Shown here in pieces: positions 8,960 to 18,098 of a DNA stretch of 64,000 bases. Position numbers and translations under genes: made by a program. Each line of letters begins with the position of its first letter. Position 1 is the first letter of the stretch. The notes beneath the pieces are model-generated. The model did not search any database, was not told where the DNA came from, and saw only the letters and a list, made by a program, of their open reading frames with translations. Origin of the DNA: Oscillospiraceae bacterium (GTDB taxonomy: Bacteria > Bacillota > Clostridia > Oscillospirales > Ruminococcaceae); NCBI GenBank assembly GCA_017550285.1, contig JAFZPP010000022.1, forward strand, positions 26,896-90,895, written 5' to 3'.

Positions 8960-9655
8960 GTGTCGGAAACAATACTGATCGCGGAGGATGACGCCGATAT
9001 TCAGGAGATTCTGAAGCTCTATCTTGAAAATGCAGGCTTTCATGTCATCCGCGCCGCCGACGGCAATCAGGCGTTCGAGAAAATCTGCTCAGAGCATCCC
9101 GATCTGGCGCTCGTCGATATCATGATGCCCGGCATGAACGGCTACGAGCTGACAAAGCGCGTCCGTGCCAAAAGCAATATCCCGATCATCATTATCTCTG
9201 CCATGAATGCGGACAGCGATAAAATCCTCGGGCTGGATATCGGTGCCGATGACTACATCACCAAGCCGTTCAATCCGCTGGAGGTCGTCGCGCGCGTCAA
9301 ATCCAATCTCCGCCGCTTTTATCAGCTCGATAACGGTCAGCAGAACGGCGGCGATCTGCTGCGCGTCGGTGCGCTGGCGCTCGATCCGAAGAAGTTTTCC
9401 GTCACGAAAAACGGCACGGAGATTGCCCTGACGCCGACGGAATTCAAAATCCTGATGATGCTTATGGAGCATCCGGGGCGCGTCTTCACGAAAATGCAGA
9501 TTTATGAGCGCATCAACGGTGAATACTTCGAGAGCGATGATAACACCATGATGGTGCATATTTCAAAGCTGCGCGACAAGATCGGCGATGACAGCAAGAA
9601 TCCCGTCTATCTGAAAACCATTCGCGGATTGGGGTATAAAATTGAAGATATTTAA
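8960..9655 (+). CDS. Response regulator, OmpR/PhoB family
   Basis: 231 residues from a GTG start preceded by AAAGGATGTGAGG. Receiver domain 1-120 with acidic pocket (Glu9, Asp10, Asp11), phospho-acceptor Asp53 in LVDIMMPG and Lys102 in TKPF. C-terminal winged helix about 133-230 with TPTEFKILMMLMEHPGRVFT and the closing TIRGLGYKI. The sensor kinase gene overlaps its 3' end by 14 bases, so the two form an operon. The signal and target genes are not evident; neighbours include pilus genes and a secreted repeat protein. Confidence 0.92.
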   Translation: MSETILIAEDDADIQEILKLYLENAGFHVIRAADGNQAFEKICSEHPDLALVDIMMPGMNGYELTKRVRAKSNIPIIIISAMNADSDKILGLDIGADDYITKPFNPLEVVARVKSNLRRFYQLDNGQQNGGDLLRVGALALDPKKFSVTKNGTEIALTPTEFKILMMLMEHPGRVFTKMQIYERINGEYFESDDNTMMVHISKLRDKIGDDSKNPVYLKTIRGLGYKIEDI

Positions 9656-10853
9656 GAAAAGACGCATGAGCAGCCTCAACCGCTATATTATTCTCAATAT
9701 GCTGGCTGCTTTTATCCTGAGCGGCTGTATGCTGGTTTTCAGTCTGGTATACGGCGTGACCAAGGCGGAAAAGCCGCTTTACGATGCGTTTTATGCAAGG
9801 TATCCGGAATATGAATATCTGACGGAGGAAGAGTACGAGGAGTTTACAAAAGCATGGAGCACATTTCAGGAGGATATGTCGCCCGGATGGGAAAAGAAAG
9901 CAACGGTGACACTGATTGCTTATTTGCTGATCGGCGGCTTCGGCGGTACATTGCTGATCATGTGGGCATTTGTGTTCAAGATTCGCCGCAGGATCGTCCG
10001 TGAGCTGAACAGCTTTGATGCCGCACTCGGCACGATCCCTGAGATTTCCGGCGGCAATCCGGATGCAATCTCGGAGATTCATTCCGGCATCCGCGAATTC
10101 GATCAGATCTGCCTGCGGTTCAATCAGATTTCCAACCGCCTCAAGCAGAGTGAGACGGAGCGGCAGAAGCTCGAAGTGCAGCAGCGCAAAATGATCGCCG
10201 ATATTTCGCATGACCTGAAAACGCCGATTACGGTGATTCAGGGCTATTCCAAGGCGGTGCGCGACAATGTTGCGGACGATGAGACCAAGGAGAAATATCT
10301 CGATGCGATCTGCCGCAAATCCGAAATGGTGACGGAGCTGATCAATACCTTCCATGAATACAGCAAGCTGAATCATCCGGATTACAGCCTGCATCCGGCA
10401 GAAGGCGACCTCTGCGAATTCCTGCGGGAGCATCTCGCACTCCGGTATCATGATCTGGAGCTTGCGGGATTCAGCATAGACGTTGACATTCCCGATCAGC
10501 CGATCTTATACAGCTTTGACAGGCAGCAGTTTATCCGCGTGCTCGAAAATCTGATGAGCAACTGCTTCCGCTATAATGAACCCGGTACAGTACTGTTTGC
10601 GCAGCTCTTTGAAACAGAGGATAAAATTGTCATCCGGCTCGGTGACAACGGTACAGGGATTCCGGAAGCGATGCGCGACAGAATTTTTGAGCCGTTTGTC
10701 GTCGGATCGGAATCGCGCACGAACAGCCGCGGCTCCGGTCTGGGACTTGCAATCTGCAAGCGGATTGTCGAGGCGCATCAGGGTACCATTGAGCTGATCC
10801 GCGATCCGGAGGGGATTCACAATACACTCTATGAAATCAGTTTCCCAAAATAA
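9642..10853 (+). CDS. Sensor histidine kinase
   Basis: 403 residues if the TTG at 9642 is used (GGGG lies 5-8 bases before it); an internal ATG at 9666 is the alternative. Membrane segments at about 14-38 and 88-112 enclose a short acidic extracellular loop of about 50 residues (EYEYLTEEEYEEF). H-box with His190 in IADISHDLKTPITVIQG, N-box NLMSNCFRYN, G1 DNGTGIP and G2 GSGLGLAICK are all intact. Partner of the preceding response regulator. The tiny acidic sensor loop may suit cation or peptide sensing, which is speculation. Confidence 0.92.
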   Translation: MKIFKKRRMSSLNRYIILNMLAAFILSGCMLVFSLVYGVTKAEKPLYDAFYARYPEYEYLTEEEYEEFTKAWSTFQEDMSPGWEKKATVTLIAYLLIGGFGGTLLIMWAFVFKIRRRIVRELNSFDAALGTIPEISGGNPDAISEIHSGIREFDQICLRFNQISNRLKQSETERQKLEVQQRKMIADISHDLKTPITVIQGYSKAVRDNVADDETKEKYLDAICRKSEMVTELINTFHEYSKLNHPDYSLHPAEGDLCEFLREHLALRYHDLELAGFSIDVDIPDQPILYSFDRQQFIRVLENLMSNCFRYNEPGTVLFAQLFETEDKIVIRLGDNGTGIPEAMRDRIFEPFVVGSESRTNSRGSGLGLAICKRIVEAHQGTIELIRDPEGIHNTLYEISFPK

Positions 10854-10869
10854 CAACCGCATAAATTGT

Positions 10870-10908
10870 GCAGCGCGCTGAGAAAATCTCTCGGGGCGCT
10901 GCTTTTTT
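10870..10908 (+). terminator. Terminator of the two-component operon
   Basis: GCAGCGC (10870-10876) pairs with GCGCTGC (10896-10902), followed by six T residues. Confidence 0.8.
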
Positions 10909-10923
10909 CAGATAAGGAAAAAT

Positions 10924-10959
10924 CCCTCCCCGTCGTGCGAACCGGCACATCGGGGAGGG
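10924..10959 (-). terminator. Terminator of the Pro/Glu/Lys-repeat protein gene
   Basis: Read on the minus strand, CCCTCCCCG pairs with CGGGGAGGG around an inner GTGC/GCAC stem, then ATTTTTCC. It lies about 100 bases past the stop of the minus-strand gene. Confidence 0.75.
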
Positions 10960-11055
10960 CGCAAAATCATTCAACAGCCAATAAAGGGAAATTAATCGTG
11001 GGGGTGAGAACGGATTGCTCTGCCGGTGTGGGAGACCGGCGAAGCATCAAATTCA

Positions 11056-11874
11056 TTACTGAGCGTCAGATGCCTCAGCAACGGTGGTGGTAGCGGTCTC
11101 AGCTTCTGCCTCAGCAGGAGCCTCGGTCTTCTCAGCCTTCGGAGCCTCGTGGAGATGCGGCTTCGGCGGCTCGACTTCCGGCTTCTCCGGAGCGACAGGC
11201 GGCTGCGGCTTTTCAGCCTCATCCTTCTCAATCGGCTTCGGCGGCTCAATTTCCGGCTTCTCCGGTGCAACAGGCGGCTGCGGCTTTTCAGCGTCGTCCT
11301 TTTCAACCGGCTTCGGCGGCTCGGGCTTCTCGATCTCAGCGTCATCCTTCTCAACAGGCTTCGGCGGCTCAACTTCCGGCTTTGCCGGCTTCTCGAGGTC
11401 CTTCTTCAGACCGCCCTTGCAGAACTCAAACCAGCTTGCCTTTGCATCTGCATCCTTGAAATCATCCTTCTCGAAATCGAAGGACTTGCCGATCATATCA
11501 ACGATCTCGTGCTTGCCGACCGGCTTTTCCGGCTTAGCAGGCTTCTCAGCCTCTTCTGCCTCAGCCTCTTCAGCCTCGGCTGCCTCTGCCTCTTCTTCCG
11601 GCTTCGGCGGCTCAACTTCCGGCTTCTCCGGCTTAGCAGGCTTCTCAGCCTCTTCTGCCGTTGCCTCTTCCTCAGCCTTCTCCTCTGCTTCAGCAGCAGG
11701 AGCCTCAGCTTCTTCCTCCTTGGTCTCGTCAGCTTCCTGAGAGATCACGGTCTCAGTTGCCGGTGCCTGATCATTCTTCTCAGCAAGATTTGCTGCGAAT
11801 GCGGTTACGCCGGTTGCTGCGGACAGCACGGAAAGCGCTGCGATTGCAGAAATGATACGCTTGTTTGCTTTCAT
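11056..11874 (-). CDS. Secreted Pro/Glu/Lys/Ala-rich repeat protein
   Basis: 272 residues. A signal peptide (about 1-28, MKANKRIISAIAALSVLSA, cleavage after AFA) is followed by a low-complexity acidic region (EEAEAEE tracts) and proline repeats of the type EKPQPPVAPEKPEVEPPKP, found three or more times. A single non-repetitive island at about 118-162 (GKHEIVDMIGKSFDFEKDDF, then WFEFCKGGLKKD) has the only Cys after the signal. No LPxTG or membrane anchor is visible. Such PEKP tracts resemble wall-spanning spacers, yet no anchoring module follows, so its role is unknown. AAAGGAGT precedes the ATG. Three in-frame repeat classes are also visible in the DNA. Confidence 0.8.
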   Translation of the reverse strand: MKANKRIISAIAALSVLSAATGVTAFAANLAEKNDQAPATETVISQEADETKEEEAEAPAAEAEEKAEEEATAEEAEKPAKPEKPEVEPPKPEEEAEAAEAEEAEAEEAEKPAKPEKPVGKHEIVDMIGKSFDFEKDDFKDADAKASWFEFCKGGLKKDLEKPAKPEVEPPKPVEKDDAEIEKPEPPKPVEKDDAEKPQPPVAPEKPEIEPPKPIEKDEAEKPQPPVAPEKPEVEPPKPHLHEAPKAEKTEAPAEAEAETATTTVAEASDAQ

Positions 11875-12364
11875 GGTTTGATACTCCTTTTTTCATTTGA
11901 TTGCTTCGGATGATACCGGAGCGAAAAGCGTTTTTTGCTTTCTGTCTACAGGATACGAAACGGGGATCGGAAAAAAGGGGTCATTTCAAAAATTTTTTTG
12001 AAAATTTTTCTGCGGATTGTATTTTCCGCCTGATTCCTGCATAATCGGCGCATAAAATTATTTGCGCCGCATGCTGATTCTCAAAATACGGTGTTTTCGC
12101 AATCCCGCAGAGCGCGAAATCCCCCATGCGTGCAAAACGCCTGCGGGCTTGGGCGTTTGTAAGAGAAGCGCCCATTCCGTAACAGCATCCGTGCAGCGGA
12201 TTCTTTTTTATAAAATCCCCGATTATCCGCTCCCCATTTTGTGCGCTGCCTTGACAATTCCACTGAATCATGCTATACTGAAACTGCCTGAAAAATACGC
12301 AGATGAAACAAAAAAATGCTGCTGTGCTGCTTGTGCCGGTGCCGCAGACGGATGAGGACGGAAT
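11875..12364. other. 490-base intergenic region
   Basis: Holds the 5' region of the minus-strand repeat-protein gene, an A/T tract at about 11978-12012 with TTTCAAAAA/TTTTTGAAA symmetry, and the dus promoter near its right end. I see no gene in it. Confidence 0.6.
12251..12279 (+). promoter_or_regulatory. Promoter of the dus operon
   Basis: TTGACA (12251-12256), 17 bases, TATACT (12274-12279), with TGC just before the -10. It lies 86 bases before the dus start. Confidence 0.75.
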
Positions 12365-13360
12365 ATGGGAAAATTCAGCGAATGCTATCTGAAAAAGCTC
12401 CGGATCGGAAGTATCCTGACAGATTCCAATGTGTTTATGGCGCCGCTTGCGGGATACACCTGCTATCCGTTCCGGCTGATGTGCAGAAAGCTCGGCGCCG
12501 GTCTTGCATTTACGGAAATGGTCAGCGCGAACGGACTGAAATACAATGACAAGGCGACCGCAAAGCTGCTCTATACAACCGAAGCGGAAACCCCGAAGGC
12601 GGTGCAGCTGCTCGGAAATGTCCCTTCCGCATTTGAAGCTGCCGCAAGAGGCGCATATACGGCAGATTATGATATCATTGACATCAATATGGGATGTCCC
12701 GTGCCGAATATCATCAAGAACGGGGAGGGCTGCGCGCTGACCGGAAATCTGCCGCTGGCATCCCGCATCATAGAGGCGTGTAAGCGCAGCGGCAAGATCG
12801 TGACGGTCAAATTCCGTCCCGGTATGCATCCCAAGCAGATTGTTGTATCAGAATTTGCGAAAATGTGTGAGGATTCCGGCGCGGACCTGATTACCGTGCA
12901 CGGCAGAACCAGAAATATGATGTATGACGGCGAGCCGGTCTATGGATATATTGCGGCTGCAAAGCAGGCGGTTCGTATTCCGGTCATTGCAAACGGCGGC
13001 ATTGCGTCCGAGGCGGATGCGGTCAGGATGATCGAGAAAACCGGTGCGGACGGCGTGATGATTGCGCGGTACGGCATGGAGAATCCGCTGATTTTTGCGC
13101 AGCTGACCGGCAGACAGACGGCGGAAACAAAGCTGTCTCTGATTCTGGAGCAGACCGATCTTGCGGCGTCCTGCTTTGATGAGCTTGCCGCAATGGACTA
13201 TATCAAAAAGCTGGCTTCCTATTTCATGAAGAAGCTGCCGGGAACGAAAGCCTACAGACCGGCGCTTCACGGCTGCGGAAATATACAGCAGCTGCGGGAT
13301 ATACTCAGCAGGATTTTCGGAGAAACGGAGAATGAACATGCCGGAAGAATATCAAATTGA
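12365..13360 (+). CDS. dus: tRNA-dihydrouridine synthase
   Basis: 331 residues, an FMN-dependent TIM barrel that reduces uridines in the D-loop of tRNA using NADPH. Diagnostic motifs: MAPLAGYT near residue 25, INMGCPVPNIIKNGEGCAL with the likely catalytic Cys111, VKFRPG, ITVHGRTR, IPVIANGGI and DGVMIARYGMENP. GAGGACGG precedes the ATG at good spacing. The C-terminal helical domain is present and the length is normal. The next gene starts 29 bases inside its 3' end. Confidence 0.92.
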   Translation: MGKFSECYLKKLRIGSILTDSNVFMAPLAGYTCYPFRLMCRKLGAGLAFTEMVSANGLKYNDKATAKLLYTTEAETPKAVQLLGNVPSAFEAAARGAYTADYDIIDINMGCPVPNIIKNGEGCALTGNLPLASRIIEACKRSGKIVTVKFRPGMHPKQIVVSEFAKMCEDSGADLITVHGRTRNMMYDGEPVYGYIAAAKQAVRIPVIANGGIASEADAVRMIEKTGADGVMIARYGMENPLIFAQLTGRQTAETKLSLILEQTDLAASCFDELAAMDYIKKLASYFMKKLPGTKAYRPALHGCGNIQQLRDILSRIFGETENEHAGRISN

Positions 13361-16300
13361 AAACGGCATCCTGACCGGATACAGCGGCGATGCACACAGT
13401 CTTGTGATCCCCGAAGGCGTCCGCGTGATCGGCAGCGCGGTATTCAAGGGCATGGCGTGGATTACGGATGTGACACTGCCGGAGGGATTGACGGAGATCG
13501 GCGACAATGCATTCAAGGGATGCAGGCAGCTTGCACAGATCAATTTTCCGGCGGGGCTGAAACGCATCGGCAATTTTGCATTTCACAGATGTCATGCGCT
13601 TACGTCCGCACTGCTGCCGGATTCGGTCACGGCGCTCGGGACGGGTGTATTTCTCTATTGCGACAACCTGAAAACGGTTCGTGCGTGCAGCGTCAGACGC
13701 ATCGAAAAGCAGACCTTTGCAAATAATACGCAGCTCTGCGCCCTGATGCTCAGCAGTGAACTGGACTGCTCGAATCTGAAGGATGATATTTTTACCGGCT
13801 GCATCCGGATCAAAGAGATCAGCCTCTCTGACGGGACGCAGTTCCATGCAGATAATCTGATAGATGTATTCGGTTCGGAGCAGCATGTGCATCCGGTTGT
13901 CCGCGCGATTGCCGAAAGTGTTTATCAGTCGCTGGAGATTGAAAACGGCGTACTGTATAAGCTGCATGTCGATCTCAAGGCATTTGAACTGCCGGAGGGG
14001 ATTACCTGTATTGAAAAGGGCTGCTTTTTTGATAAACGGGGCATCGTGTCGATTCGCTTTCCGGAAAGCCTTTCGCGGATTCGGACCAATGCATTCGGCA
14101 ACTGCATCAATTTGCAGCAGATCACTCTGCGGCATGAGAATGTCGTGATCGACGACGGTGCGTTCAGAGGATGCAGCAGCCTGAAAACGGTCATCATCGG
14201 CAGCACGGAATACCGGCTCGGCGGCATCAATTATGCGGAGGATACGCCGTATCTCATCCGCAGAATCAACGAGCAGGTCATGTCCGATTTTTATATCAGC
14301 GGCAAAATCCTGATGTCCTACAGCGGAAAGGAAAACCGCGTGACGGTGCCGGAGGGCGTGGAGATCATCGGCGAAGGCTGCTTTGCGGGGAATGACAGGA
14401 TTGACCGTGTCATCCTGCCGGATACGGTGCGCGAGATTCATGAAAACGCATTCCGGAACTGTACCTCGATGCAGTCGGCAGTGCTGTCGGAATGTCTGCG
14501 GCGGATATGCAGCGGCGCATTTGAAAACTGCAAAAAGCTGATTCGCTTCAATGTTCCGGAAAGTCTGGCGGAGGTCGGATTTGCTGCATTCCGCGGCTGC
14601 AAATGTCTGGAGCTGACGCAGTTTGAAACGGGCACGCCTGCGGCTGTGCGTGAGCCGGAGCGTTCTTACGGCGCGGATGATATTGCGGCATACAGCTTCT
14701 GCGATGATGAAACCGTGACGGAACTGGTGCTGGAAAAGCCTGCTGTCATCGGCAAATATGCTTTTTCAGGCTGTCCTTCTCTGCAATCGGTTGTGATCTG
14801 CAATCCGGACTGTACGGTCGAACAGTATGCCTTTGAAAAATGCCCCTCGCTTCGGCGCATCCGCGTGCTTGCCGGAACAATCGAAAGGGGCGCATTCTCC
14901 TTCTGCCGGAATCTGGAATATGCAGAGATCAGCGGCATATCCGCGCTCGGGGATGAGGTGTTCGCGGGCTGCGCGTCCCTGAAAACAGTGCAGATTTCGG
15001 AGACGGTTTCGGCGCTCGGCAGACGCTGCTTTGATGAATGCACGGCGCTGGAGGCGTTTGATTTCTCGTCCGTGCGGCGCATCGGGGCGCGGGCATTTGA
15101 ACGCTGCGACAGCCTGACCGAAGTGACGCTGACAGGCGCTGCCGTCGGCTGGCATGCATTTGCGGACTGTGCATCCCTGCGGAGAATCATTCTCGATTCG
15201 GAAACGGATTTGCAGAGCGGTGCATTTTCCGGCTGTACCTGCGCGGAGACTGTTGTGCTGGACGGAACAGAATACCCGTTCTCCCGCTTTGCGCAGAGCA
15301 GAAATACGGCGGATAATCCGTATCCTGTCCGCGTGCAGGAGGTCATCGGCAGCGTGTATGCCTGCTTTGCGGTCAATATGCAGAACGGCATCGAAGCATA
15401 CAGAGGCGATGCTGTCTGCGTGCGCATTCCGGATGATATTGTATCGGCGGAGGATGAAGCGTTCCGCGATCATCTGCGCGTGACGGAGATTCGCTTCCCC
15501 GCCTGCTTCCGATACAGCGGAAAGCTGACCTTTGCAGGCACAGGCTGGCTGGAAAAACGGCGGAAGGAAGTGCCTTATAATATTGTCAACGGTCTGCTGA
15601 TCGACGCTTATGCCTGCGGCGAAACAGCCGAAATACCGGAAGAAACAGTCCGCATTTGCAGCTGGGCGTTTGCCGGAAATACGGCGCTCAGAAAGCTGAT
15701 TCTGAAAAAGGAACGTGTTGCGATTGATGCGTTTGCGTTCCGGAACTGTATCAATCTGAAAACAATTCAGTCTCCGGACGGCAATATTTATACGCTCGAA
15801 CGGTTCAGCGATGTGACCGAAAAGGCATATCCGGAGCTTGTCCGGCGCATCTTTGCCGAGTGCATCAACTGCTTCAAGCTGAATGCAGACGGTGTACTGG
15901 AGGAGAGCACCGGCAATATCAGAGAGCTGGTGTTTCCGGACGGCATCAAGGCAATCGGCGCGCAGGTATATATGGACTGCAATCTGCTGGAATGCATTGT
16001 TCTTGCGCCGGAAACCGGACGCATCGGAAAATCCGCCTTCAAAAACAGCAAGTGGCTGCGCAGCGTACAGCATGCAGGCGGTGTAGCGGAAATCGAAGCG
16101 CAGGCATTCAGCGGATGCAGGAGCCTTGCGTCCATTGATCTCTCCGATGCGCTGGTATCGCTTGGCAAACGGGCGTTTGAGCATTGCTGCGCGCTGCAAG
16201 AGATTCATATTTCGGAGCATCTGACCGTGATTCCGGAGCGCGCGTTTTTCCGCTGCAAAAGTCTGCGGAAGGTTGTGATACCGGCTTCGGTCGAGCGGAT

Positions 16301-16406
16301 CGAATCGCAGGCATTTGCATTTTGCAGCGGACTGTCGGAGGTTGTGCTCTGCAATCCGGAGACACAGATTGCGGATGATGCGTTTGCGTGGTGTGAAAGC
16401 CTATGA
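13332..16406 (+). CDS. Large BspA-type leucine-rich-repeat protein without signal peptide
   Basis: 1024 residues made almost wholly of LRR_5 (BspA/TpLRR) repeats of about 23 residues with the pattern IG..AF.GC..L..V.LP..V..I, for example ITDVTLPEGLTEIGDNAFKG and IDRVILPDTVREIHENAFRN. It starts inside dus after CGGAGAAACGGAG (ATG 13332, or 13338) and ends four bases inside the next gene. Unlike most BspA relatives it has no signal peptide, anchor or membrane segment, so it looks cytoplasmic. Several repeats are interrupted by linkers at about residues 180-225, 300-330, 650-700 and 820-855. It ends abruptly on a repeat (DDAFAWCESL). Function is unknown; a protein-binding scaffold is the natural inference. 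Confidence 0.85.
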   Translation: MNMPEEYQIENGILTGYSGDAHSLVIPEGVRVIGSAVFKGMAWITDVTLPEGLTEIGDNAFKGCRQLAQINFPAGLKRIGNFAFHRCHALTSALLPDSVTALGTGVFLYCDNLKTVRACSVRRIEKQTFANNTQLCALMLSSELDCSNLKDDIFTGCIRIKEISLSDGTQFHADNLIDVFGSEQHVHPVVRAIAESVYQSLEIENGVLYKLHVDLKAFELPEGITCIEKGCFFDKRGIVSIRFPESLSRIRTNAFGNCINLQQITLRHENVVIDDGAFRGCSSLKTVIIGSTEYRLGGINYAEDTPYLIRRINEQVMSDFYISGKILMSYSGKENRVTVPEGVEIIGEGCFAGNDRIDRVILPDTVREIHENAFRNCTSMQSAVLSECLRRICSGAFENCKKLIRFNVPESLAEVGFAAFRGCKCLELTQFETGTPAAVREPERSYGADDIAAYSFCDDETVTELVLEKPAVIGKYAFSGCPSLQSVVICNPDCTVEQYAFEKCPSLRRIRVLAGTIERGAFSFCRNLEYAEISGISALGDEVFAGCASLKTVQISETVSALGRRCFDECTALEAFDFSSVRRIGARAFERCDSLTEVTLTGAAVGWHAFADCASLRRIILDSETDLQSGAFSGCTCAETVVLDGTEYPFSRFAQSRNTADNPYPVRVQEVIGSVYACFAVNMQNGIEAYRGDAVCVRIPDDIVSAEDEAFRDHLRVTEIRFPACFRYSGKLTFAGTGWLEKRRKEVPYNIVNGLLIDAYACGETAEIPEETVRICSWAFAGNTALRKLILKKERVAIDAFAFRNCINLKTIQSPDGNIYTLERFSDVTEKAYPELVRRIFAECINCFKLNADGVLEESTGNIRELVFPDGIKAIGAQVYMDCNLLECIVLAPETGRIGKSAFKNSKWLRSVQHAGGVAEIEAQAFSGCRSLASIDLSDALVSLGKRAFEHCCALQEIHISEHLTVIPERAFFRCKSLRKVVIPASVERIESQAFAFCSGLSEVVLCNPETQIADDAFAWCESL

Positions 16407-17452
16407 GATACAGAAAACTCGGAAACACCGGTCTGACGGTCTCGGAGATCGGCTTCGGCACTATTCCGATTCTGAGCGGAAATGTGCCTGTTCTGCCGGA
16501 TTATTACAGTCCGGAGCTGCCGGAAGCCGTCGATATCATGATGCATGCATACAAAATGGGCTGCAATCTGTATGACACGGCGATTCCGGAGGAATACGGC
16601 GATGCGGAATACAAGCTCGGCGTATTTGCGGAAAAGGTCGGCAGAGAGCATATCATCATATCGGACAAGGCACGGTTCATGGACGGGAATGACATGTTCC
16701 GCGAGGTGCAGCGCTCGGCGGAGAACCTCGGAACGCATCCGGATATTTATTTTGTGCATCAGGTCGATGAGAAAAATCAGGATGAGACATTCAGCCGGTA
16801 CGGCGCGCTGGATGCGCTCTGTGATCTGAAGAAAGCCGGTATGATCCGATATACGGGCATTGCGACGCATTATTACAGTGTCGCTGCGCGTGCTGCCGCG
16901 GACAGCAGAGTGGATGTCATCCAGACCAGCGGCAATATTCTGGAACGCGGCATTCTGGATCGGATTGCAGAAAATGCGCAGTTTCAGGGCAAGGGGCTGA
17001 TTCTGAACAAGGTCTATGCGGCGGGCTGCTTGATTCCTGCATTTACGCCTGCGGAGCTGATCGGCGGCATGCTGCATTATCCCTTCTCCTGCGCGCTGAT
17101 CGGCATCGGAACAGCAGAACAGGCGGATGCCGCGATGCAGACGGAATATGTGCCGGTATCCTTTTCCTTTGATGCGGTCACGCTGCGGCTTGCGCAGCAT
17201 TTTGCACCGGTGCCCTGCACAAGATGTCAGCGGTGCAGATGTCCGCACGGTTATGAAGTCCATATTCTGCTCCGGCAGTATAATTATTATCATCTCGGGA
17301 AGAATTACTGGGCAATGAAAAAGCTGCGGATGAATATTGATGAGGTATATGAGCAATGCCGGAAATGCACGGAGAGACAATGCATGCAGGACTGCCCGCA
17401 GAAGCTGCGGATACCGGAGCTGATCGGGCGCATATACGAAATGACGCGCTGA
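16403..17452 (+). CDS. Aldo/keto reductase with C-terminal Cys-rich iron-sulfur region
   Basis: 349 residues. The N-terminal TIM barrel starts MRYRKLGNTGLTVSEIGFG; LYDTAIPEEYGD near residue 54 keeps the Asp and Tyr of the catalytic set, and IYFVHQVDEKN is the lysine/histidine region equivalent. The C-terminus carries PCTRCQRCRCPHG and CRKCTERQCMQDCP, two Cys clusters typical of the ferredoxin-like tail of one AKR subgroup. It starts within the stop of the LRR gene (ATGA), so translation is probably coupled. Substrate unknown. Confidence 0.85.
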   Translation: MRYRKLGNTGLTVSEIGFGTIPILSGNVPVLPDYYSPELPEAVDIMMHAYKMGCNLYDTAIPEEYGDAEYKLGVFAEKVGREHIIISDKARFMDGNDMFREVQRSAENLGTHPDIYFVHQVDEKNQDETFSRYGALDALCDLKKAGMIRYTGIATHYYSVAARAAADSRVDVIQTSGNILERGILDRIAENAQFQGKGLILNKVYAAGCLIPAFTPAELIGGMLHYPFSCALIGIGTAEQADAAMQTEYVPVSFSFDAVTLRLAQHFAPVPCTRCQRCRCPHGYEVHILLRQYNYYHLGKNYWAMKKLRMNIDEVYEQCRKCTERQCMQDCPQKLRIPELIGRIYEMTR

Positions 17453-17502
17453 GCACCGGATACCGCATGCCGGAAATAAGACGTATTTGCTGAAAAGATA
17501 AC

Positions 17503-17536
17503 GGAACCGCCGTCTGCGTATGCAGGCGGCGGTTCC
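17503..17536 (+). terminator. Terminator after the dus-LRR-AKR operon
   Basis: A 15-base perfect stem, GGAACCGCCGTCTGC and GCAGGCGGCGGTTCC, with a 4-base loop. Nearly the same hairpin recurs at 51679-51712 and 56654-56683, so it is a reused terminator sequence in this genome. Confidence 0.75.
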
Positions 17537-17715
17537 TGACTGCTGCCGAAAAACGATATTTGACAGCCCTCTGCTTTTGTGCAGATGAGATGAAACAGAA
17601 TGGTGATTGTTGTACAAAACGTCGATTGACATTCACTGTTTATTATGCGATGATGATAAAAACGAGCAATAATCTCCAAAAATGTTTTGACAACCCAAGA
17701 CGAAAAGGAGGGCGA

Positions 17716-18033
17716 ATGGAACAGTATTATGCGCATTTGGAAAACAAATACGGTCAAAAAGAGCCGCTGGAAGTGCATCTGCAAAAAACATCGGAGCTTT
17801 CCGGACGGTACGCAGCCGCATTCGGTGAAGCATCCGCCGGAAAATGGCTCGGCTGGTTTCATGATGCCGGAAAAGCATCGGCGCTGTTTCAGGGCGTTTT
17901 GCAGGGGACGGAGCATAGGGTCAATCACGCGGCAGCAGGTGCGTATCTGCTGATGATAAACAGGTGTATGCCGCTGGCGCGTGTGATTTATGCGCATCAT
18001 GACGGCTTCCCTGAAAGATATTTGCTTGCCTGA
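17716..18033 (+). pseudogene. cas3: cas3 HD-nuclease fragment (CRISPR-Cas type I remnant)
   Basis: 105 codons after AAAAGGAGGG. The product matches the start of Cas3 HD nucleases: an N-terminal YYAHLENK, HLQKTSELSG, the HD pair at His49-Asp50 in WLGWFHDAGKAS, His71 in VNHAAAGAYLL and His94-His95 in IYAHHDGF. Cas3 is normally 700-900 residues with a helicase; here the frame ends at TGA right after the HD core. Another frame continues as DVKDSVADYMDLIQKD and ends in TAA just before the cas1 start, so a frameshift and deletion probably removed the helicase, cas5, cas8, cas7 and cas4. A lone metal-binding HD domain could still fold, but is likely decayed. Confidence 0.75.
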
Positions 18034-18098
18034 CGTCAAGGATTCTGTCGCAGATTATATGGATTTGATTCAGAAAGATTTTCGGGAGGTGACTTAAA

